A stretch of 64,000 bases of DNA from Erinaceus europaeus (GCF_950295315.1 NW_026647303.1:1-64000), one strand, 5' to 3'. Counted from the first letter of the stretch, positions 42,333 through 54,095 are shown. A program made the numbers and translations. The notes: generated by a model from the sequence alone, not told the origin.

Positions 42333-42545
42333 AGTCGGTTGGTTGGTTGGTTGGTTGTTTGCTGGGTTGGTTGTTTGGTTGGTTGGTGGGATGCATCACT
42401 GGTTAGTTGGTTGGTTGGGTGGGTGGGTAGGTGAGTGCCTAGCTGGCAGGCAAACAGGTTGGTTGACTGACTGACTAGTTGACTAATTAGTTTATTAGTT
42501 GGATAACTGGGGGGGTTGACTATTGATTGATTGGCTGGCTGGTTT
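42333..42545 (+). repeat. degenerate (ggtt/tgac)n tetranucleotide array
   Basis: About 210 bp of 4-bp periodic units drifting from ggtt through gggt to tgac and back (ggct). The drift shows an old array. Confidence 0.95.
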
Positions 42546-42632
42546 TCTATGTTCAAAACCAAAGGAAATTTGAAAAAGTATTTGGAGAGTCCAGGGTTTT
42601 GTTCTCTTTGTTCTTTTATTCTATTCTTTTTC

Positions 42633-44085
42633 ATTTCTTTATTGGGGGATTAATGTTTTACATTCGACAGTAAATACAATAGTTTGTACAGGCATAACAC
42701 TTCTCAGTTTTCCACATAACAATCCAACCCCCACTAGGTCCTCTGTCATCCTTTTCCAGGATCTGTACTCTCCCTCTCACACACCCCAGAGTCTTGTACT
42801 TTGGTGCAATACACTAACTCCAGTTCAGGTTCTACTTGTGTTTTCTCTACTGATCTTGTTTTTCAACTTCTGTCGGAGAGTGAGATCATCCCATATTCAT
42901 CCTTCTGTTTCTGACTTATTTCACTTAACATGATTTCTTCAAGCTTCATCCAAGATGGGCTGAAAACACTGAAGTCACCTTTTTTAATAGCTGAGTAGTA
43001 TTCCATTGTGTATCTAGACCACAACTTGCTCAGCCACTCATCTGTTGTTGGACACCTGGGTTGTTTCCAGGTTTTGGCTGTTGCAAATTGTGCTGCTAAG
43101 AACATAGGTATACACAAATCTTTTTGCATGGGTGTGTTGGGTTCCTTAGGATATATCCCCAGGAGAGGAATTGTAGGATCGTAGGGTAGGTCTATTTCTA
43201 GCCTTCTGAGAGTTCTCCAGACTGTTCTCCACAGAGGTTGGGCCAATTTATATTCCCACCAGCAGTGCAGGAGGGTTCCGAGGGTTCCTTTGACCCCACA
43301 ACCTCTCCAGCATTTGTTACTGCTACCTTTCCTGATGTATGACATTCTCACAGGACTGAGTGGTATCTCACTGTTGTCTTTATTTGCATTTCTCTGACAA
43401 TCAAAGACTTGGAGCATTTTCTCATATGTTTCTTAGCCTTTTGGATCTCTTCTGTGGTAAATATTCTATCCATGTCCTCTCCCTATTTTTGGATGGGGTC
43501 ATTTATTTTCTTATTGTTGAGTTTGGCATGCTCTTTATATATTTTGATATATATCTGATGTATGGCATGTAAAGATCTTCTCCCATTCTGTAAGGGTTCT
43601 CTTTGTTTGGGTATTGGTTTCTTTTGCTGTGCAAAAGCTTTTTAATTTAATGTAGTCCCATAGGTTTATACTTGCCTTGGTCTGCTTTGTAATTGGATTT
43701 GTTTCACTGAAGATGTCTTTAAAATTTATGCAGAAAAGAGTTCTGCCAATATTTTCCTCTAAGTATCTGATAGTTTCTGGTCTTACATACAAGTCCTTGA
43801 TCCACTTGGAATTTACTTTTGTGTTTGGTGAAATACAGTGGTTCAGTTTCATTCTTCTGTATGTTTCAACCCATTTTTTCCAACACTATTTGTTGAAGAG
43901 ACTCATCTTTCCCCATCCAATAGTCTGGGCATCTTTGTCAAAGATTAGATGTCCATAGGTATGAGGGCTTACTTCTGGAATCTCAGTTCTATTCCACTGG
44001 TCAGTGTGTCTAGTCATGTTCCAGTATCAAGCAGTTTTGATGACAATGGCCCTATAACACAATCTGAGATCTGGGAGGCACACAC
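42633..44085 (-). mobile_element. L1 ORF2 C-terminus and 3' UTR, inverted
   Basis: 3' UTR 42633-42862. The minus-strand frame 43417-42863 (184 residues) includes CWRGCGVKGTLGTLLHCWWE, DPTIPLLGIYPKEPNTPMQK, AKTWKQPRCPTTDEWLSKLW and YTMEYYSAIKKGDF, the conserved end of L1 ORF2p. Upstream parts (43852-43535) read [20 protein letters not shown] and [10 protein letters not shown]. The copy is close to that at 34527-36056 but is not interrupted by a SINE. It is 5'-truncated and has frameshifts, so no active enzyme. Confidence 0.95.
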
Positions 44086-44713
44086 ACTTTTAACTGTCCC
44101 CCATTCTGTTAATAGGGTGCAGCCAGGAAGAGACTAGTACCTGGTGGTTCTCCAGCTTTCCCCAAAGCAGCTACGACAAACAGCCACTTGATTGCTGCTG
44201 CTGGGGCTGGATCCATCCAGGAGATGAATCCACCTAGGCATGCCAGGATATGTCAGAGGAAGTGCAGACAGAAATTTGAAAGATTTAGGAGTTTTGAGGC
44301 TGCAGCTGCATTTTACAACACTCTCAATCACATGTGTTTTTCTTCTCTCTGCAACAGGTAAGAGATTGGGAGAAGAGGAGGGTTTCCTGTGGGCCAGGTT
44401 TACACAGCTGGACAGATAAAAAGGCACGGAGAAGGAGGGGCTTGTCTGGTGGTCTTAGGGTCCTCCTTAGCTTCTTGAGTGCCAGAGTTACATGCCAGGA
44501 TCTTGGTGAGACCCTCCAGGAAGCCACAAGAGGGTTGATAAAACTTACAGCAGTTTAGTTTGCATTAACATCTCCCTTGAATTAAAAACATGCTCTTCAA
44601 GGAAACAAATACCGATCCAGAAAGCAAACAGCAGAGGTTTCTCATTACAACTGTGAAGGAATCAGGGCAATTGAGCTGCAGGAAAGGAGAGGAGAGTTAA
44701 GAAGGCAAGAGGA
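44086..44713. other. unique DNA, no gene seen
   Basis: No supported feature. Confidence 0.4.
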
Positions 44714-44825
44714 GGCCAGAGAGACATAGCAAGGGAGCACATAAGACTTGCCTGCAAGAGGTCCCCAGGTTCAATTCCTGGCATCACCAAAAGCCAGAGC
44801 TGAGTGGTGCTTCAGTCAAAAACAG
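44714..44825 (+). mobile_element. SINE-C
   Basis: 'gagacatagcaagggagcac', 'cccaggttcaattcctggca', 'agccagagctgagtggtgct'. Confidence 0.75.
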
Positions 44826-45764
44826 GCAATAAGGGGTATTGGGGGGTGGTGAGCAGAATGAGAGAGAGAGCAAGAGCACAAAACATACTCCACTGAGGAG
44901 CCAGCAGGCTCAGGGTGGTATACCGAGTCTGTGTGTGTTCTCCAACTGGGGTGTACCTTCCCCAGCCTCTCTTACCTGCCTGCCTGCTTGCTCTGGAAAG
45001 GTTCTGTGCAGTTTGTGCAGTTTTCAGGTGAACAGGTGGCGGTTTGCATAAGATGGCCTGAAGCCTCCCAAGCAACTGGAACCGCTGGCCAGGCCCAGCC
45101 TCCTAGACCCTGGGGAGCTTCTCTTAGGAACTGACCTCCCACAGTCCAGTCAGCTCTGGAGAGTGATCACCTGTGTCTAACTCTGTGGGCCGAGTCCAGA
45201 AAGCCAAGTTGCAGGTGCAGGTGGGGGGGATTTAGGAACCCAGATGTTGTGAAGTATGAGGACGAGGGCACTGTTCCTCTGTGTTCTCCATGGGAAACCT
45301 ACAGACAGACTCAAGGAAGAAATTCTAGCATTCAGGAGCAGCTATTTCCTCCCCTCTGAAACCTGCATCCCAGAATCTCACTAACAGAGAGAGTTCTCCC
45401 AGGACCCATCTATGTCATAGCTGAACACTGGTGAATAACACTTCAGGACCCACACCACATGGCTGGCTGGCTTTTTCCTCTGCTTATTTTGTTACCTCTG
45501 TATTTATGTACCTAATAGACTTGCTACTGTTACAAATCCCAACAGAAGCCCCAGAAGTTTTTCTTAGTAGTACTTTTTTTCCTGTACCTCTCTGCTACTA
45601 CCATTTCTGCCCCTATCTTAGGCCCTACTGGCCACACCAGGGAGGCCAGAGGGGCCCTCTAATCTTGTGTGCAACCCACTGAGACCTGTGCTAATAGAAT
45701 CGGTGGGCTGTTTCCATCTCTGGAGAAGGGAAGAGTGTACCCCAGTGTCTGAGCAGTGTAGGGA
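44826..45764. other. unique DNA, no gene seen
   Basis: No recognisable feature; part may belong to the LTR that follows. Confidence 0.4.
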
Positions 45765-46287
45765 ATTGTGAGGATATGATAGAGTTTGGAAGGACCCCCC
45801 CCCCCCCATTGAAAAGTGAGAGCCTGAGGGGCACAACCAATCCTATCAGTCTCTCTCTACTAAGAGGTCAAGCAAGGAAGGACATGGCCTCCATGATCTG
45901 CCCTGCCTATCAGCCTTCCTACCTCACAATAGCCCACTCCCTTATTATCTACATAATCATTGTTTTGCCTGATAGTCCCCTCCCTACTTCCCCACCCATT
46001 CCATTCCTTTGATCTATCTTCTCTCTGCTCTCAGGACCCCACTCTGGCTGCTGGTTACTGATAACCTTGTTTTCTCATTCCTTTAACCGATTAAACCTCT
46101 TGCTCAACAATTACTGGAAAAGTCCTGACCCTCCCCCAGACCCTTTGCCTCCCTACCATATATGGTACACACATGTCACTTCCTCCTGCAACCCCCCCCT
46201 TATAAAACCTGCTTTGCTGTTCAATAAATGGATTTTTGTGCACGACACATTCCCCTGGTGATTTCTGGTGGTGCCTCTTGCTACACA
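45765..46287 (+). mobile_element. LTR-like element
   Basis: Contains a TATA box (tataaaa, 46201-46207), AATAAA at 46223-46228, then a short 'gatttttgtgcacgacacat' stretch ending near 'cttgctaca'. This is the order of a retroviral U3-R-U5. C-rich run at 45797-45809. Start and family are uncertain. Confidence 0.5.
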
Positions 46288-46289
46288 GG

Positions 46290-46825
46290 GAAAGATTCAG
46301 TCGCTCACCCCTGCTGCCCTGGTGCCAGGCTAGCTTCGCAGGCTGGAGGCAGACAACCAGGGACTCATGGCTGACCTGGGAAGCAGTATCTCTTTAGTCA
46401 TGTGGAACACAGCGCAATCTAAGCTATCTCTAATCACAATCTTGTCCTTATACATCCTGGGGCTGCCAGTGCAGATCAGCTTATAGGCTCTCTCCAGAGC
46501 CTGTTAGAGACGGAAGTCCTGGTGAAGTGCTTCTGATGATTCTGGTGGCAGAGCAGCTGCATATATACTCGCCAAATAGGGTGGAAATAGGATGTGACAT
46601 AGAGAGGGTGGAACAAAAAGAGATTGGTGGAAATCAGGGTGTGACAAGGAGAGGGGGCGGAGTAAAAAAAAGAGTATGAACTAGCTGGATTAAACCAATG
46701 CCCTGGAGGCAGGGCGGTGCTTAGTTAACAGTGGTTTATGTAAATAGAATACAGTGTTAAGCAGGGGGAATTAAACCAATGAAACAGAAGGGGTCTTAGA
46801 AGCAGAATTTAGAAGCATACCAACA
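46290..46825 (-). mobile_element. endogenous retrovirus LTR, inverted
   Basis: On the minus strand it starts TGTTGGTATGCTTCTAA at 46825, has a TATA-like 'gagtatatatgcagctg' at about 46570-46554 and then 'cagccatgagtccctggttg'. Same family as 39096-39609, sharing the start and the 'gccctgcctc...ggcattggttta' part. The poly(A) signal is mutated (actaaa). Confidence 0.65.
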
Positions 46826-47361
46826 CCCTGGAACATTCCTTCTGGGCCCCCCACATCTGGTGCACAACAGATCGGGTAAGCCCTAAAATTTTTGCCTGGG
46901 AAGAGGCCTCTCCACCGAAGAGTCCAACAGAGCAGGACAAAGTGTGTGTGTGGGGGGGGGTGGGGAGTGACAATTGGTACCCACAGGAAGGATTCCATGG
47001 GGGAGGGTAAATCTCTGCCCCAGGGGTAAAAAACATAGCACAGAGCAGTAACCTTCTTCAAAACAAGAACCATAATCATCAGTCTTCTGTTTTAGGAGTC
47101 AGGGATAGAAAATGCATGTGATATAGTCCTGGTCCTCAGCATAAGAGGGTCCCCTACAGCACTTAATGGCATAAACTGCTCCATTGTAACCTTCACTTCC
47201 CACACACACCCCTCACCCAAAATCAGGAATCCTATTATACTCATCTTAGTGATGAAGGACCCAGGACTCTGTAACACGAATGTGTCCAAGGTTTGAGTCA
47301 CAACCATTCCAAGTTCAAGAGATCTCAAGTCTACTACATTCACCATTGGGAGCTGGGAGTT
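46826..47361. other. unique DNA, no gene seen
   Basis: (tg)n/poly-G at 46941-46962; nothing else recognised. Confidence 0.4.
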
Positions 47362-47529
47362 AATTTTTTTTTTTATTTATAAAAAGGAAACACTGACAAA
47401 ACCATAGGATAAGAGGGGTACAACCCCACACAATTCCCACCACCAGAACTCTGTATCCCATACCCTCCCTTGATACCCTCCCTTTCCTGTTCTGTAACCC
47501 TCTGGGAGTATGGACCCAAGGTCATTTTT
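47362..47529 (-). mobile_element. family X 3' fragment, inverted
   Basis: Inverted tail 'tttatttataaaaaggaaac', 'cataggataagaggggtaca', 'caccaccagaactctgtatc' and 'aaccctctgggagtatggac', then abrupt end (5'-truncation). Confidence 0.88.
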
Positions 47530-47952
47530 TAGAGGGAGGAACATTATCTGAGCTGCTTCTGGAAGGACCCAGGGCACACCCCAGTGGATCAGGTAGGGAG
47601 AAAGAAAGTCAGGGAGTGGGAATTGCATATGCAAAGGCATTGGGGCAGGAGAGTACAGTGAGGGTGTCTGTGCCATCTGTCTCATTCAGGAATTGCAGCC
47701 TTTCAAAGTTGTACCAAAAAATAATGTCAGTGAGGAGCCAGGCAAAGGACTGGTAAAGGACTTCGGGTGCCAACGTAAAAGTGGAGCCCCAGGGAGCCAC
47801 TGAAGGTTATGAAGCAGGGAGAGAGCACCTAGAAGGTGATAGGCCAGAAGAGATTCCTGTTGTCAACTCCCTGCATGTTGAGGGAGAAGAGTGTGGGTGG
47901 ACCAAGCCAAGAAGTTTCCTGGGAGCCCCCACTCTGTTAGAAAGAAGGGTCC
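47530..47952. other. unique DNA, no gene seen
   Basis: No supported feature. Confidence 0.4.
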
Positions 47953-48268
47953 CTGGGGCTGGCTGGGTGTTGGCATATCTGGTTAAGCATGTATACTACC
48001 TTGCACAGACCCTGGTTTGAGACCCCTGGTCCCCACCTGTAGGAGGGACAGTTTATGAGTGGTGAAGCATGTCTGCAGGGGTCTTTCTTTCTCCCTCTCT
48101 ACCTACCCTCCCCATTCAATTTATCTCTGTCCTATAAAACAAGAGAGAGAGTGAGAGAGACAGAGAGAGATTAAAAAAAAAAAAAAGGAAAGAAAAAATT
48201 CTGAAGAAAAAAAAAAAAGGTTGCTGGGAGTAGTGCCAGCACCAAGCCCCAGCAATAACCCTGGTGGC
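47953..48268 (+). mobile_element. SINE with 3' module
   Basis: 'ggggctggctgggtgttggc', 'gaccctggtttgagacccct', A-rich middle, 3' module 'ttgctgggagtagtgccagc' and 'cagcaataaccctggtggca'. Confidence 0.9.
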
Positions 48269-48362
48269 AAAAAAAGAAAAAAAGAAAGAGAGAAAGAAAG
48301 AAAGGAAGAAAGAAAGAAGGAAGGAAGGAAGGAAGGAAGGAAGGAAGGAAGGAAGGAAGGAA
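48269..48362 (+). repeat. (gaaa)n then (ggaa)n tail microsatellite
   Basis: Pure purine run continuing the SINE tail, about 12 perfect ggaa units at its end. Confidence 0.96.
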
Positions 48363-48421
48363 GTCTCTATAGGCCCAGGGTCCTAGTGAGACTAGGATGT
48401 GGAGACAGAAAAGCAATTGTC

Positions 48422-50270
48422 CTTATTCAGCTTTTGCAGTCCTTACTTTGATGAGGTCAGCTTTGGAGTGAGAGAACTGTAATAGGAAGTAGGTGAGGAG
48501 GGTATCTAAGTCTAAGTGGACACTGTTTCGTTATGAACTTTATACTGACTCATTGCAGACTACTGTGTATTTTTGCTTTCAGGTATATATTTTGCCCTAA
48601 TTCATGCATACATGTGAACATATACTCTATCTCATGGGACCTGGTCTGTATCTAGGTTTTGGGACTCTGTTAGGAAGTGAACCTCCTGGAATGGAATTAG
48701 AGAATACTATGAAAGGAAAGGTCTCACCTGAGTAATGAGGGTGAAGGATTGACATTTCATGCCTGGTCTCTGGACAGTCTGAAGTGAAGCATGCTGAGGT
48801 GGTACTCATTGCATCGATTAGGTTGGGATCGGCAGATGCAATAACATTTGGTATGAATTGAGAGACACATGCAAGAAAGTGAGTCCCACCCTAGAGGTTC
48901 CAGGACTGGGGGAAATATAGGTTCTATAGAGGAGGTGGGAGGTATCTGCTGTGTTAAGGTTTAAGAAGACAATCAGATAATTGTTGCTATAATCGCAGTT
49001 TGGCAATTGGGTTAATTTTGAAATTTCCCTTTGTTAGGCTTTGCTGTATCATACACAACATCACCATAATTTGTGTCCTTTGACACTATTTGTATGTAGC
49101 TGTGCCACTGGTTGCTTCTGTTCTCCCTGGTATAAGCTTTTAAGAGAGACAACATATCAAAGCTTTAATGATGACATTTTAGTTATTATCAGGCCACCCC
49201 ATAAGCTAGGGCCCTAAGTGGGGAGTCCTGAGATTCCCAAACAGACATGATGGGCCTAGACCTTGAATAAATCCCTCTCTCCATTGTTACCGGTCATTTC
49301 TATCAGGAACAACACAATAGACCCTGGGCCCCCATAGGACCTTGCCCTCAACTTGAGTCAACAATGGTAGAGAATATTCTATCCTCCAAAAGGAGGATGG
49401 ACAACATACTCTATGCTACACCTGAGAATGATGGGTCCTGATATTGGGGCAGCATGGAATATTCCTACCCATGACCACAGAATGTGAGCTCAGAATGTGA
49501 GCTCTACAGGGATGCAGAGGTCACACAGGCTCCTAAGCTGAATATGGGTCCTAGATCACATCAAATCGATGGGGTTTACAGTCAACAATATTTATACCCC
49601 TTTCCCATATTAGGGAGCTACTCTCTTCCCTGATCCAGCTTTCTGGTCCTTTTTCCAGCCATGACATCATCTCCCCAGACAATAACTTGGATCTACCTGC
49701 ATATCAGATGTCAGGCTCAGGGGAAAAAAGAAAAGAAAAACTAGTATAGCCACAGACACTTTGCAATATAACTAAAACATGCCTACTAGCTATCTACAAA
49801 ATGAAGGACCCCCCAACTCTTCATCTGCACTATTTCAGCCTTTAGGTCTATGATTGGTCAACAACTTATTTGGCTTTGTATGTTAACTCTCTTTTCAGCC
49901 ACCAGGTTCCAGATGCTATCAGGATGCCAAACAGTCTTTCCTGGACAGACAACCCCACCAATATGTCCTGGAGCTCCACCTCCCCAGAGCCCTTCCCCAC
50001 TAGGGAAAGAGAGAGAGAGGCTGGGAGTATGGATCGACCTGTCAACGCCCATGTTCGGTGGGGAAGCAATTACAGAAGCCAGACCTTCCACCTTCTGTAT
50101 CCACAATGACCTTGGGTTCATACTCCCAGAGGGTTAAAGAATAGGAAAGCTATCAGGGGAGGGGATGGGATACAGAGTTCTGGTGGTGGTAATTGTGTAG
50201 AGTTGTACCCCTCTTACCCTATGGTTTTGTCAATGTTTCCTTTTTATAAATAAAAACTTTTTTAAAAAAA
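48422..50270 (+). mobile_element. family X retroposon, 1.85 kb, with target duplication
   Basis: gaaaagcaattgtc at 48408-48421 and gaaaagcatttgtc at 50271-50284 (one mismatch) bound the element. Its 3' end is 'tttataaataaaaacttttt' plus an A tail. No open frame longer than about 95 codons and no RT or LTR motif is visible. Shorter copies elsewhere in the window (6.1, 33.7, 47.4, 56.2, 63.3 kb) share its 3' end. Absence of coding plus poly(A) and duplication suggests mobilisation by L1. It may be the long 3' UTR of an unseen LINE. Confidence 0.85.
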
Positions 50271-50340
50271 GAAAAGCATTTGTCAATGTTGTTCATTTCA
50301 TTTTTATTTTTATTATTAATTTATTGTGGCTTAAACGATT

Positions 50341-50637
50341 TATTTTTACTTTTTATATTTATTTATTTATTTCCCTTTTGCTACCCTCGTTTTTTATTGT
50401 TGTTGTAGTTATTATTGTTGTTATTGATATTCTCGTTGTAGGATAGGACAGAGAGAAAGAAATGGAGAGAGGAGGGGAGACAGAGAGGGGGAGAGAAAGA
50501 TAGACACCTGTAGACCTGCTTTACCACCTGTGAAGCGACTTCCCTGTAGGTGGGGAGCCGGTGGCTCAATCTGGGATCCTTAAGCCAGTCCTTGTGCTTC
50601 GAACCTCATGCGCTTAACCCACCGCCACCCGACTCCT
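50341..50637 (-). mobile_element. SINE-B, inverted, 13-bp duplication
   Basis: Duplication ggcttaaacgatt (50328-50340) and ggcttaaaagatt (50638-50650). Complete inverted copy. Confidence 0.94.
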
Positions 50638-50698
50638 GGCTTAAAAGATTCTAAGACTAGAGGGGTAGAGTTCATCTCCACTGCCACAGTTCTGTCCC

Positions 50699-50722
50699 CC
50701 CCCCCCACACACACACACACAC
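50699..50722 (+). repeat. poly-C plus (ca)n
   Basis: Short mixed run inside family Y. Confidence 0.9.
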
Positions 50723-50807
50723 TTCCTGTCCCAATAACCACCATAGTTCTCACAGTCTTAGAGAACATTTGGTCACTTTTTTTGTTTTTGTTTTGTACAT
50801 GAGTCTT

Positions 50808-51101
50808 TTTTAAGTTTTTTTTTAATATTTATTTTATTTATTTTTTCCCTTTTGTTGCCCTTGTTGTTTTATTGTTGTAGTTATTGTTGTTGTTGTTGTT
50901 GTTGGATAGGACAGAGAGAAATGGAGAGAGGAGGGGAAGACAGAGAGGAGGAGAGAAAGATAGACACCTGCAGACATGCTTCACCGCCTGTGAAGTGACT
51001 CCCCTGCAGGTGGGGAGCCGGGGTTCGAACCGGGATCCTTATGCTGGTCTTTGTGCTTTGCACCACCTGCACTTAGCCCGCTGTGCTACAGCCCGACTCC
51101 C
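50808..51101 (-). mobile_element. SINE-B, inverted, 13-bp perfect duplication
   Basis: Duplication gtacatgagtctt at 50795-50807 and 51102-51114. B-box 'gggttcgaaccgggatcc' (inverted form) is near-perfect. Confidence 0.96.
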
Positions 51102-51235
51102 GTACATGAGTCTTAATTCCTATATTTAACATATAAGCAAAAACTGTCAAATAGTTGTCTTTCACTTCCTTCCTTTGCTAAGCATAATTACCTGCACTTC
51201 CATCCATTTTGTCCCAAAGAACTGTCTGTTCAAAG

Positions 51236-51270
51236 GGCCAGGCAGTGGCACATCTGGTTGGGAACACAGA
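51236..51270 (+). mobile_element. SINE-A head joined to family Y
   Basis: Only the first 35 bases of a SINE-A ('gggccaggcagtggcacatc', 'tggttg') are present before a direct join to inverted family Y. Confidence 0.7.
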
Positions 51271-51480
51271 TAATTCCACACTGTTCCCACCAGAATGGAG
51301 AGTCCTGTGTCTCCATTCCTTCCACTGGAAACTGCAATAGTTCTCCCAAGGTCATAGATATGGGTTGACTATTATTTCTGTAACTACCTATATGTATATA
51401 TATTTAACCATATTTATTCTGTGACCCTTCTCTTCCTCAGTCACACCCACATATCGAACTACTTCCAAATCATCTTTCTT
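51271..51480 (-). mobile_element. family Y retroposon, inverted
   Basis: 'ataattccacactgttccca', 'ccattccttccactggaaac', 'tagatatgggttgactatta'. Confidence 0.7.
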
Positions 51481-51899
51481 TCTTCCTCCTACAAAAAGCA
51501 AATTGCTGCCAGCTGCAATTGGGCCAGCCTAGTGTGACACCACCCAAAGTCACCGAGAAAGGACCCAAGAACAAACTGTAAGGTGGCAGTACTCATGCTC
51601 GAGGATGTTCTGCCTGAGACAACCAAACTGCCTCACACCTGTCCTCCTCAGGAAAGCATTAAGCCACTACACACATGTCCACTTGTTAATCCCCACAGGT
51701 GGAGCAGGCACAGACTGAAGGGGACCCCTGCTTCATTATAATAAATTTGCATTGTTGTTCCTCCCTCCCTAGTGGGTTTTTCTGTATGCATTATGGGTAA
51801 GCACAAGTGCAGAATACTATTGATGATCTATGCCCCAGCCAGTCAATCAATGATGTAATCTCAAAGTCCTCCCAAACGTTTGCTTTAAAACATACTCAA
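51481..51899. other. unique or ancient-repeat DNA
   Basis: 'cattataataaatttgcatt' near 51736 resembles an LTR polyadenylation region, but there is too little to classify it. Confidence 0.35.
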
Positions 51900-52040
51900 G
51901 GGTGGGGGAGATAGCATAATAGTTAAGCAAACAGACTCTAATGCCTGAGACTCTGAGCTCCTAGGTTCAATCCCCCACATGACCATAAGCCAGACCTGAG
52001 CAGTGCTCTGGTAAAATAAATAAATAAGTAAATAAATAAC
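51900..52040 (+). mobile_element. SINE-C
   Basis: 'ggggagatagcataatagtt', 'ctcctaggttcaatccccca', 'agcagtgctctggtaaaata', (aaat)n tail. Confidence 0.92.
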
Positions 52041-53604
52041 ACTAAATACACCAACCGAAGCCCAGTTTTTGACACAGCCCTGGGGGATTCCAAGTGTCAC
52101 GGTGAGCCTCTTCTCTCTAGGTTAAGATGCCCTAGAGAAACTGGGCGTTACTCTGTGACTAAAAGAAAACCAAACCTAAGCCCGTTCTCTGGCTGGGTTT
52201 TTCACCATGACTGACTTTCATTAGCTTTTGTTCAAGTGGAAAAGAAATCCCTCCAGTGGACAGTTGCCATCACTTCTCTGCAGGGCCATTGTTCATTTAA
52301 CACTTCTTATGCTGAATGGCATGGGCTCCAGTCTGCTGGGCTCCAGTCTGCTGGGGTTCTGGTCTGGGCCTCAGGGAATATGATTTAGCCACTATCTTCC
52401 TTCAGGCACTATGAAGGAGCTGGTGGCTGGGTGTCTCCATTTAACCAAGAAAGAGGTAGGACAGAAGCTGTCCAAAACCCAACCCAACCCAGTCTGCAGA
52501 CTCTGAACCCCCTTTTCCCAATTTAAGTACCATCTACCTTGGTGGAAAAGGCCCCCCACTCCCACCCCAAGTCACCACTTCGAATCTGCCTTTCTTCACT
52601 CAGGATCTTAAAAAGAGGAAAAAGTGAACTCAGCCAGGAACAAAACCCAAGCTAATAAAATTCCAAGCCATGGTGCTTTGTGGCATCAAAGGGGGCACAT
52701 CTAGGCCCAGCTCTACCCCTTAGGGGCTGACTCTGTAAGAGCTGAGACTCGTAGGGCGTCTGGGCTCTTATGCCACTCAGAGAGCACAAAATGTAATTAA
52801 AATGCGAGTAAAAGAAGAGGCATGATAGAGAGATTGGAAAAGGAAGTGAGTGGAGTGACAGGAAATGGAGAGTGTGGGCAGAAATCATAAACAGGAAGTA
52901 GAGAGACTGGAAATGTCGAGGCTGGATAGCTGAGGCCAATGCCCCTCAGCACTGTTCTGCCAGCTGCCTCTCCATGCAAAGGGATCAAGAGAATTTAAAT
53001 CTCTACTTGGAAAGTTCAAGCTTGAGATAATTTACACTTTCCTAGGTCTCTGCCAACACTCTCCAGGCTTGTGTCAAACCTCCCAGGTCCTTCTTGTGTG
53101 TGTGGAAACAGCCTCCATTTTAGAAACACCATCTTCTCCTTGGTGTCACAACCCACGCACCTACACACACTCTCATGTGTGGAGGACACTTCTTGGAGGT
53201 GGGGAGCAGAAAACAGAGTGTCAGGATGTGCTGCCTTCATCATCACAAAACAGCAGGCAGCCACCAAGCACCAGCATACATTCCCACAGCTTAAACTGGC
53301 AGCTTCTCCTCAGAGAGCGTTGAGATGCTGCCTTCTATTTTATTGTGTAAATATAGGTTCAGACTGCACAATACATAAAGTGTCATTTCATATACATATT
53401 TCTCACCCAGCTCATGCTCCTCCTCCTTTATCCTCCTAATCCCTCCTTCTGAAGATTATGAATTTGATGAATACCATTGATTTTTTAATGCTTCTGAAAA
53501 CACATTGACCATTTGTACTTTTTTTCTCTCCCCAGACAAAAAATGTCCAGTGTGTAACATTTGGCTCTGACTTATTTTTCTAACCCCATTGTGTGCCTGT
53601 GTCG
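52041..53604. other. unique DNA, no gene recognised
   Basis: About 1.5 kb without recent repeats. A short tandem 'ctccagtctgctggg' duplication is at 52328-52356. Frames to about 120 codons look random. Confidence 0.45.
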
Positions 53605-53950
53605 TTGTCTTAATTCCTTAGGGCTGCTATAATAAAAATATGATAGACTGTGTGGTTTTTATAAGCAACGGTGTATGAAAAGGCAAAGATCTTGCAAGGC
53701 ACTGGCAGACTTAAGCTCTGTCAAGAATCTGTTTCCTGACTCAGAGACAGCAGTCCTGCTGTGTCCTTGGGGGATGTCCTCCTGAGATGGAAGGGACAAG
53801 AGACTCTCGTTATCTTTTTCAGAAAAGCACCAGTTCTACCCATGAGGGTTCTTCCACAGGACCTAGTCATCTCCCAAAACATCCCCTTCCAAATACCATC
53901 ACACTTGGGTTTTGTTCTCAGCATGACTTTGGAAGACACAAACGTTAGTC
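53605..53950 (-). mobile_element. MaLR-type LTR (MLT1/MST-like), inverted
   Basis: 'ccttagggctgctataataa', 'gatagactgtgtggttttta', 'cctagtcatctcccaaaaca' and 'ccaaataccatcacacttgg' follow the inverted MaLR LTR ('...agtctatggtattttgttatagcagcc'). Ancient placental repeat. Confidence 0.65.
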
Positions 53951-54095
53951 AATAGTAGCTCCCTGTGAGTGGGTGTTCAGGGTGTGTGCAGCTGAAGATT
54001 TCTATGGGCATTGCTGTTTTGGTTTGTGTTTTTCTGCTACTGAAACTTACTTTGTAATAATCACAAATTATCTCTCCCACTATATTGGGGGTTGG

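Larger units (their letters stand above)
50285..51235 (-). mobile_element. family Y retroposon, inverted, split by two SINE-B
   Basis: Pieces 50285-50340, 50638-50807 and 51102-51235 read continuously when the SINEs are ignored ('aagactagaggggtagagtt', 'accaccatagttctcacagt', 'taacatataagcaaaaactg'). Confidence 0.7.

Noticed and set aside
42239..42634. Asn/Thr/Gln/Pro-rich frame (TNQPTNQ-like)
   Set aside because: It is the minus-strand reading of the ggtt tetranucleotide array.
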